Positions 55,215 through 61,486 of a stretch of 64,000 nucleotides of DNA are shown piece by piece. The notes under the pieces were generated by a model. That model was not told where the DNA came from and did not search any database. It saw only the letters and a list, made by a program, of their open reading frames with translations. The stretch lies in assembly GCF_002159645.1 (NCBI RefSeq), contig NZ_NFJB01000003.1, forward strand, positions 62,001-126,000, given 5' to 3'. Source of the stretch: Parabacteroides sp. An277. GTDB lineage: Bacteria; Bacteroidota; Bacteroidia; Bacteroidales; Tannerellaceae. How positions within the stretch are numbered: position 1 is the first letter of the stretch; every line of letters starts with the position of its first letter. Both the position numbers and the translations under genes were made by a program.

Positions 55215-55443
55215 AGACTTTCGGAATGACTCCGAAACCTTCCTGTAAATCCAGGAGACTTTCAGAGCGGTTCCGAAACCTTCCTGTAAATCCAGGAGAC
55301 TTTCAGAGCGGTTCCGAAACCTTCCTGTAAATCCAGGAGACGTTCAGAATGATTCCGAAACCTTCCTGTAAATCCAGGAGACTTTCAGAGCGGTTCCGAA
55401 ACCTTCCTGTAAATCCAGGAAACTTTCGGAACGCCTCCGAAAG
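55215..55443. repeat. Tandem hairpin array E, 41-bp period, 5 units plus one partial, leader of DUF6261-like gene 1
   Basis: Units start at 55215, 55256, 55297, 55338, 55379 and 55420, each exactly 41 bp apart. Each has a 7-bp stem with a 5-base loop: TTTCGGA-atgac-TCCGAAA in unit 1, TTTCAGA-gcggt-TCCGAAA in units 2, 3 and 5, a related form in unit 4, and TTTCGGA-acgcc-TCCGAAA in unit 6. A second hairpin, TCCTG-TAAATC-CAGGA, follows in units 1-5. The array lies wholly between the promoter at 55464-55471 and the ATG at 55060, so it should be transcribed as 5' leader, ending 155 bp from the ATG. Confidence 0.88.
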
Positions 55444-55463
55444 GGTATTAATTTCTCTTGGCA

Positions 55464-55471
55464 CAAAGATA
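55464..55471 (-). promoter_or_regulatory. Promoter -7 element (TATCTTTG) of array E and DUF6261-like gene 1
   Basis: Minus-strand TATCTTTG, exact TAnnTTTG match. The expected start of transcription is near 55459, just before the array. It lies in the 90-bp gap after the GH97 stop. Confidence 0.65.
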
Positions 55472-55534
55472 TTACATTATTTTGAGCTATGAAAAATTTT
55501 GATGCAATAAAATTAGTTAATATTTTGCTGTTGT

Positions 55535-57457
55535 TTATTTAGAGATACGCATCACGAATCCGCCACCGCTCGGTAAAGTTTGCTTGAATACCGAACCACC
55601 ACGCACTTTCGCCTCGTTCACCTCGATTTGTTTCCGCTCTCCGGCCTTGTCGCCCGCTATCATAGCTTTATACTTTCCTTTTGGCAAGAAGTCCAGCCGA
55701 CAAGCGAAGTCTTTCGCCTTTTCCCCATTAAGTACCGAGAGATACCAGACATCGCCTTTACGACGCGCAACGGCCGCCAATTCCCCTATCTGGCTTTCCG
55801 GAAGTACGACGGTCTCGTCCCAGGTCACGGGAACCTCTTCAATAAATTGCCGAGCCGGACAATTCAACATGTCCTCCATATCTGCTGCGAAAATGAGCAT
55901 GGGCGACGTGAACATATAAATAGTGGCTAATTGATGTCCGAAGGTCACCGAGGGAGGACAAAAAGCCCGGAAATTGAGCGGCGTATAATCGGCAGGACCC
56001 GCCAACCAACGGGTAAACGGCAATACTGTATTGTGATAAGGCCAAGCCGGTCCGGGAGCCCACGAATTTTCCCCGCCGACGCACTCCAGTCCACGTACAG
56101 CCTCTTTGGCGAGGAGATTCGGGTAAGTAAACGAATCCCCCGTCGGTTTATTCACGCCATGGAAAATGACCATTAGTTTCTCCTTCGCCGCATCTCGCAA
56201 GATAGCCTCCATCAAATCCACCGTAAAAAGATTCTCGGTATGAAAGAAATCAATCTTCAACCCCTTCACGCCAATCTCCGCGCATTTCCGCATGAAGTTT
56301 TTACGCTCCTCTGCATCGACCAAACCAATATCTGTCCGATTCCCCGATCGCGGCGAGGAGGGACGCCATACCCAGATATTCACTCCCTTCGCGCGGGCAT
56401 AGTCCACCAGCTCTTGCAACATGTCCCACTTCGTGCGACCCTGCGCGTTGGGTTCTGTTTCCGGCCAATGCTCCCAGCCATCGTCGACTACGACCGTCTC
56501 GATGCCCAATTCCGCATAACCATCCACGTATTTCTTATGATTTTGCACACTCAGACGCTCCACGCCGCCCTCGACCAGCCAAGTGAAAATCGCCCGGCCA
56601 GGCTGTATCCATTCCGTTTCTCTTCCCTTAGGAAACAGTTTTTTGTCGGGCTTGTCGGATACTTGGGCGATAATTCCATTATTCACCAACCCGTTCAAAT
56701 CCTTGGAGAGCATGAGCACGCGCCAGGGAGTCACCACCTGCTGTTTTCCCTCTTCCGGCGATACGACCCAAGGAAGGTCCCGCACCACTTCATGCGCATA
56801 TTTCATCGGGGGCATCCCCGTAATGATTCCGGTCTCGACATGACCTTTATTTTCCACATACCCAAACTTTACGCTATTGGGAGCCGTACCCAGGAGGACA
56901 GCCCCATGATAATGAAAAAGATTAGCCTCCGTGAGGGCTGCATAAATGCCATCGGGTGTCCGGAACGTAGCCGGGGGCGCTAGCAACTCGCCTGTGATAT
57001 CGTCCGTACGCCTGTCCTGATAAGCCTGAATCCATCCATATTGAAACGGACCGCTGGCATACCAGACATGCGTCCCGGAAGGGAACCGGAAACTGGTGAG
57101 CTCATCATAAATGCAAATCGGCTTTCCTTCGGCCGGGAGATGATAGCGGAGCGCCATACCGTCATCGAATAGTTTCGTCTCCAACCGAAAAGGCTTTCGA
57201 CCCTTCTGGCGGACAGTATAGACGATATAATTCTCATCCAGCGTATCTGCCTTGAACTTGACAACTTCGCTCCCCAAAAGGACGTTATCCACGTTCATGC
57301 CGAGGGGCGACTCTTGAATAACCTCTTTCCCTTCGAAACTGAGACTATAGACTAATGCCTTATCTGCATTCAGGCGAACCTGCATCACCGGTTCATCTGC
57401 TTGGCTTATGCCACAAAAAGAGAGGCTTAAGAAAGATGCTAAAAGTATGTTTCTCAT
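55535..57457 (-). CDS. GH97 alpha-glucosidase/alpha-galactosidase
   Basis: A 640-aa exported enzyme. ATG 57457 (MRNILLASFLSLSFCGISQA) gives a clean signal peptide and lies 46 bp after a TATCTTTG promoter; longer frames run through the promoter and are rejected. The N-terminal beta-sandwich (about 25-290) is typical of GH97, with the TIM barrel to about 560 (IETVVVDDGWEHWPETEP, VNIWVWRPSSPRS, GVKGLKIDFFHTEN) and a C-terminal beta domain. The Asp in KIDFF is at the position used as nucleophile by retaining GH97 alpha-galactosidases, so a retaining enzyme is favoured. GH97 enzymes depend on calcium. Confidence 0.92.
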   Translation of the reverse strand: MRNILLASFLSLSFCGISQADEPVMQVRLNADKALVYSLSFEGKEVIQESPLGMNVDNVLLGSEVVKFKADTLDENYIVYTVRQKGRKPFRLETKLFDDGMALRYHLPAEGKPICIYDELTSFRFPSGTHVWYASGPFQYGWIQAYQDRRTDDITGELLAPPATFRTPDGIYAALTEANLFHYHGAVLLGTAPNSVKFGYVENKGHVETGIITGMPPMKYAHEVVRDLPWVVSPEEGKQQVVTPWRVLMLSKDLNGLVNNGIIAQVSDKPDKKLFPKGRETEWIQPGRAIFTWLVEGGVERLSVQNHKKYVDGYAELGIETVVVDDGWEHWPETEPNAQGRTKWDMLQELVDYARAKGVNIWVWRPSSPRSGNRTDIGLVDAEERKNFMRKCAEIGVKGLKIDFFHTENLFTVDLMEAILRDAAKEKLMVIFHGVNKPTGDSFTYPNLLAKEAVRGLECVGGENSWAPGPAWPYHNTVLPFTRWLAGPADYTPLNFRAFCPPSVTFGHQLATIYMFTSPMLIFAADMEDMLNCPARQFIEEVPVTWDETVVLPESQIGELAAVARRKGDVWYLSVLNGEKAKDFACRLDFLPKGKYKAMIAGDKAGERKQIEVNEAKVRGGSVFKQTLPSGGGFVMRISK

Positions 57458-57502
57458 ATTTATATGTTTTTGTAGGTAAAATTTTTCCCGATAACCAGGT
57501 CG

Positions 57503-57510
57503 CAAAGATA
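57503..57510 (-). promoter_or_regulatory. Promoter -7 element (TATCTTTG) of the GH97 gene
   Basis: Minus-strand TATCTTTG, exact TAnnTTTG match, 46 bp upstream of ATG 57457, in the gap after the 57564 stop. Confidence 0.6.
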
Positions 57511-57563
57511 AGAAACCTGTGTTATCGGGAAAATGGAGAATCCTCTGATGTAGATGGATTATC

Positions 57564-59966
57564 TTATGGCAATGTAATCGCTTCGGGCGACCCTTTCGTG
57601 ATGAATTGAACAACTACGTCAGGAAGGTCCTCACCGTGCGGTTCACAAGAAAAGGACAGGGCTGAATTGCCAGCCGGGATATCTGCCTTTCCTAAAGGCT
57701 CCACTTCCTGCAGTGTATTGTAATTCTTATCTGTTATGAGCGCTTTCCCATGGAAGTCATACAACAGATATTGTCCCGCTTTAATTTCACACGGGAATTG
57801 GATTGCTCCTGTAGGAGTCCGGAACGACGGATTGCGAATCGACCCTTCCCATTCTACTTTCAGTCGGATAGCATATGTGCCGCCATAGGGTGTATCCAAA
57901 GCCCAGTCAGCCCCGCCAGGCTGACCTGGTTGCATTTCATTTAAGCTGCATTGATAGGCTTTCGAGATATGCAATGGGTAAAGTTCATAGTGTTTCGCAT
58001 CGAGTTTCTCCAGATGCCATTCCGTCAACGGGTCTCTCAGGCGTTCTTTTTGTGCTTCTGTAAAGGCATGGGCTTCCCGCAGCGTGTCCCAATTACGTAT
58101 GGCCTCAAGGAGTTTATCTATCTGACCGTGTCGATGTAGTGTCCGGACATTGATATTCATGGCGTATCCGGCGTCGAATCCCGCTGACTCCGATAAAGCC
58201 CACTCCAAGTCTTCCAGTGATGTACATTCGAACCGGCGATCGGCAAGTCGGATGAGGAACCATCCCAACATCCGGGGGAATAGGTTCCGTTTAAAGAAGG
58301 CTTGGTTCTTGATGCGATTTTCTACCTGCCCTACACGCATTGCGGCTCCCCACGGTTCCCCCCAGTTCATACGCGTATGGATGTGCCAAGTATAATGATT
58401 CAGGTTACTGGCATCATTTAGTACATTATGATTTACTTGGTTGTAGAAATGAGTGACGAACCGTGCGGTAGCATAGTCATCTTGTCCGGTATACATACAT
58501 CCTTCCAGTCCATCAAAGGAGATTTGGGCGAGACCTGTCTTGTTGAAAATCTCAGCCAGGCGGTCCGCCATTTTATCTTGGAGCGTCAAGTCGGGGAACA
58601 GCGTCCGGTAGGGATAGTCCCACAGCTTATAGAGGGGCTCTGTCTTTTTATGAGCATTGGCTGTCGTTCCGAACGCTCCACGGGTACAGTTTTTAAGCAG
58701 GATTTCCGAGCCTGCGGCTTCATAGGTGCCAAATGTGATAAGCTCCTGCCCAATTTGTAGGGCATTCAGTGTCAGCGGGACTTCAAACAGGTCAGACTTT
58801 TGGACCTTCAGTTCGGTTTGTCCGGCATCGATATCTTCTGTTAATGCCAGCGTGCCCTGTTTCAACAGATGCGCAGAGGGAACGGGCGTAACATAGGCGT
58901 CGTTTGTGGTGATGAAATTCGTGAGGGTATGGACTCCCATCTTGATACCTCGCGCTTCGGCTTTCTCGACCATGCGCCGTACCCCTTCGTCTCCAGCCGT
59001 AGTGAAGGCACTATCCCATTGGAAGTGTCCCCAGTCGCGGAAGGGTCCAGCATGGTAGACATACTTAAATCCGGCTATCTCGGCTTTATCGAGAATAAAG
59101 TCCAAGTCATTTTCCGAGAAGTTGGAGATGAGGTAGGACCGCATGGCCTTCTGCGACGTCTTGCCCCATTCGCCGTCGAACAGGGGATGTGGCAATCCCT
59201 GTGCTATTTCGATTTCGCCAATCCGGTCGAGCACCTCGGAGGCTTGGCTGCCGAACAGGGCAATCTTCGCGCCAGCAATTTCTCCATCCTTCCCTTCGAC
59301 GGGCAATGTCAGCGAGCGAGCCACCTGTTGCACTTGGCGGTATTCCATTTCACTCCGCTTCCGCGCAGCAAACTGGAAGCACGTTCCATCGCCCGCATCA
59401 ACAGCCGCCAGTCGCGCTACCGGCACTGAGCCAACCGACAGTTCTGCCTGCTTTCCCTCTTTGGGGTAGAGGGCTTGAAACATCTCGATATACTCTGTCG
59501 GGACGCCCGCCGTGGTTTTAATGTTTAATGACTGCATTCCAAATGCCAGTCCCTCTCCTTGGGCTACCCCAATCACATCTCCCACGGTCTCGTGTATCGA
59601 TACCTTGAGGGGACAGAGCAGTACCGCGTCATAGTTTTCAGGTACCCGTGCGATTTCCAGCGTCACGCAGTCGTCGCCTTCTGCATATTTGAGCGTCATT
59701 TGCTTCCCGTCTTGTAGGGTGAGCTTGATTTGCTGTTTGCCAGCCTCCATCCGGACGGGTTGCCAAATCCCCTGTTCCGTACAGGCTGCCACGAGTGGAT
59801 AACTACCCGCCAAGATTTCTTTTCCCTCTACGCGGACAGAGCTGAAGAAGCCCTTCTCATCCAGCGTGATTTCCGTGGCCTTGGTGCGCAAGACCAGTGT
59901 CTCTCCTGCCTTTGCCGCCGGGAAAAGAAGCCAGCAAAGCAGGATAGTCAACATCATGTGTTTCAT
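57564..59966 (-). CDS. Exported putative glycosidase (family not recognised)
   Basis: An 800-aa exported protein (signal about residues 1-20). Beta-sandwich N-terminus (about 22-260), then a probable TIM barrel (GFKYVYHAGPFRDWGHFQWD, GIKMGVHTLTNFIT), interrupted by a small beta domain (LQIGQELITFG, KNCTRGAFGTTANAH), then LFPDLTLQDKMADRLAEIF, SFDGLEG and HTRMNWGEPWGAAM. The inserted domain and the FPDLTLQD/FDGLEG block are shared with the 754-aa product at 51420-53684. C-terminal beta domain from about 640. Likely a retaining or inverting exo-glycosidase; exact family unknown. Confidence 0.65.
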   Translation of the reverse strand: MKHMMLTILLCWLLFPAAKAGETLVLRTKATEITLDEKGFFSSVRVEGKEILAGSYPLVAACTEQGIWQPVRMEAGKQQIKLTLQDGKQMTLKYAEGDDCVTLEIARVPENYDAVLLCPLKVSIHETVGDVIGVAQGEGLAFGMQSLNIKTTAGVPTEYIEMFQALYPKEGKQAELSVGSVPVARLAAVDAGDGTCFQFAARKRSEMEYRQVQQVARSLTLPVEGKDGEIAGAKIALFGSQASEVLDRIGEIEIAQGLPHPLFDGEWGKTSQKAMRSYLISNFSENDLDFILDKAEIAGFKYVYHAGPFRDWGHFQWDSAFTTAGDEGVRRMVEKAEARGIKMGVHTLTNFITTNDAYVTPVPSAHLLKQGTLALTEDIDAGQTELKVQKSDLFEVPLTLNALQIGQELITFGTYEAAGSEILLKNCTRGAFGTTANAHKKTEPLYKLWDYPYRTLFPDLTLQDKMADRLAEIFNKTGLAQISFDGLEGCMYTGQDDYATARFVTHFYNQVNHNVLNDASNLNHYTWHIHTRMNWGEPWGAAMRVGQVENRIKNQAFFKRNLFPRMLGWFLIRLADRRFECTSLEDLEWALSESAGFDAGYAMNINVRTLHRHGQIDKLLEAIRNWDTLREAHAFTEAQKERLRDPLTEWHLEKLDAKHYELYPLHISKAYQCSLNEMQPGQPGGADWALDTPYGGTYAIRLKVEWEGSIRNPSFRTPTGAIQFPCEIKAGQYLLYDFHGKALITDKNYNTLQEVEPLGKADIPAGNSALSFSCEPHGEDLPDVVVQFITKGSPEAITLP

Positions 59967-60004
59967 TTTATAAAAGTGTTTTTAGAATTAAATCATACAA
60001 CATG

Positions 60005-60026
60005 GGCGGGGACCTTTATCCCCGCC
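60005..60026 (-). terminator. Strong hairpin after DUF6261-like gene 2
   Basis: On the minus strand GGCGGGGA pairs with TCCCCGCC across a 6-base loop, 8 bp after the stop at 60034. There is no T-run, so it may be a partial terminator or a processing hairpin before the next gene. Confidence 0.45.
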
Positions 60027-60033
60027 TATTTCT

Positions 60034-61161
60034 TTACATCAACAATTTGATAGTTTGCGGATATTCCACCACGAGCGGGCTACCCCCATCGTAAGTCTCT
60101 ATACGGATGGTATAGTCTCCTTCCGTGAGGTATTCTGTCATGATAAATTCGCAATACTTATTCGACCGTTCCAGAATATTCTCTGCCGGAACCGTATCAT
60201 CCCAATCGGTGTTGCTTCGGAGAATAATATCCCCCGGACCATCCCCCGTCTCATTGACAAGCTCAAAGCCCCCTGTCCATTCTATCCGTGCCCGTTTGCC
60301 CTTTTTAATTTCATTCGGCTTATCCGGATTCCCCTCTTCTACTTGGTAGACAGCTGTAATCGCTGCCTCTTCCGGCTTAGGTTCGGGGTCATCGGGAATA
60401 TCCACCTTCGAGCCATCGCCACGGTGGGTAATAGCATCATTCAGTTCTATAATATAGGAATTAATCGTGTCAATCAGTTTCCCTAAAGTAGTCCGTACCT
60501 CGTCCGACTTTTCTGTCAGTTCATTGGCATAATACAATACATTTATTGTCGTGACCAACTCATGATAGGCCGCATCCACTTCCGGACGAATCGTCTTCAT
60601 ATTTACCTTCACCTTGCGAGAATGTTTCTCGCCGGAGCGGGCATCAAACAGGGTTTGGAACTCATTATTCACCGTCTCCAGTTCCGTCACTATCTCCGTC
60701 AGCCCCAACGTAGCCAACGGCTCAGTATACTCCTCCCGTTTCAAGTCCTGGATCAAGCTATACACCTCAGAAGTATATTCCATATATGATTTCCTGTCTG
60801 CCGAGCGATAAGGTTTCAACACAAACGATAACAGCTCGGCCGCGGCTTGCTTGTCCGCCGACCGCAGGCGCGTCCCGTTCTCTATTTCAGTTTTCAAATA
60901 GAGAAAGATTTTACTCCGTTCCTTGTTCTTTTCCGAAATACTTTTCGTCGAAGCATAGCCCACATTCGTTTTATAGACCTCGTCCTCTATCAAGTATTTC
61001 GCTACATACGGCGTACGTTGTGCTGTCAGATGCTGAGCTTCCGCCAGTTCCTCCGTTACGATGCGCGTCACTTTCATGTGAAAATTATGATGCTCACCAT
61101 TACGACTCTTACTCAATAAATTCAGACACTTCGTGATTTGTTTTACTTTTGTTGTTTCCAT
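60034..61161 (-). CDS. DUF6261-like array-associated protein 2
   Basis: A 375-aa paralogue of the 53918-55060 product, cytoplasmic by lack of signal or membrane segments. It starts at ATG 61161 (METTKVKQITKCLNLLSK). Shared blocks include SRNGEHHNFH, VTEELAEAQHLTAQRTPY, FVLKPYRSADRKSYMEYTSE, NMKTIRPEVDAAYHELVT, INVLYYANE and LGKLIDTI in the helical part. A linker (PDDPEPKPEE) leads to the Ig/DUF4469-like domain (VYQVEEGNPDKPNEIKKG, LTEGDYTIRIET). The two proteins are clearly related but well diverged, so they are not a recent duplication. Like its paralogue it follows a TAnnTTTG promoter and a hairpin array. Function unknown. Confidence 0.85.
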   Translation of the reverse strand: METTKVKQITKCLNLLSKSRNGEHHNFHMKVTRIVTEELAEAQHLTAQRTPYVAKYLIEDEVYKTNVGYASTKSISEKNKERSKIFLYLKTEIENGTRLRSADKQAAAELLSFVLKPYRSADRKSYMEYTSEVYSLIQDLKREEYTEPLATLGLTEIVTELETVNNEFQTLFDARSGEKHSRKVKVNMKTIRPEVDAAYHELVTTINVLYYANELTEKSDEVRTTLGKLIDTINSYIIELNDAITHRGDGSKVDIPDDPEPKPEEAAITAVYQVEEGNPDKPNEIKKGKRARIEWTGGFELVNETGDGPGDIILRSNTDWDDTVPAENILERSNKYCEFIMTEYLTEGDYTIRIETYDGGSPLVVEYPQTIKLLM

Positions 61162-61189
61162 TGTATTATTTATTTAATTATGTTTTCAT

Positions 61190-61430
61190 GACACCCCCGA
61201 AACTTTGCCGCAAGTTGCGTGGGACTTTCGGGACACCCCCGAAACCTTGCCGCAAGTTGCGTGGGACTTTCGGGACACCCCCGAAACCTCGCCGCAAGTT
61301 GCGTGGAACTTTCGGGACACCCCCGAAACCTTGCCGCAAGTTGCGTGGGACTTTCGGGACACCCCCGAAACCTTCCCGCAACTTGCGCGGACTTTCGGGA
61401 CACCCCCGATGCTTCCCACACGCAAAGGCT
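61190..61430. repeat. Tandem hairpin array F, 42-bp period, 5 units plus one partial, leader of DUF6261-like gene 2
   Basis: Units start at 61190, 61232, 61274, 61316, 61358 and 61399 (spacings 42, 42, 42, 42, 41). The main hairpin, TTTCGGG-acacc-CCCGAAA, has the same 7-5-7 geometry as array E; the second is CGCAA-g-TTGCG. The two hairpin centres are 21 bp apart. The array ends 29 bp from the ATG at 61161 and begins right after the promoter at 61438-61445, so it forms nearly the whole 5' leader. Confidence 0.88.
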
Positions 61431-61437
61431 TCCTTTG

Positions 61438-61445
61438 CAAAGTTA
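61438..61445 (-). promoter_or_regulatory. Promoter -7 element (TAACTTTG) of array F and DUF6261-like gene 2
   Basis: Minus-strand TAACTTTG, matching TAnnTTTG, 42 bp after the stop of the GH95-like gene. Transcription would start near 61433, at the first array unit. Confidence 0.6.
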
Positions 61446-61486
61446 GTATTTATTTTTGAAACCAAGTTTTTGGGATAAGAAAAATA

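Noticed and set aside
57458-57613. N-terminal extension of the GH97 gene
   Set aside because: It runs through the TATCTTTG promoter and hides a clean signal peptide that starts at ATG 57457.
431-61430. The repeat arrays as CRISPR arrays
   Set aside because: Units are directly contiguous without unique spacers, contain internal palindromes, differ fully between loci, and no cas gene is present.
61149-61478. Open frames reading through array F
   Set aside because: The 42-bp period keeps frames open on both strands; the region is better explained as the transcribed leader of the DUF6261-like gene.
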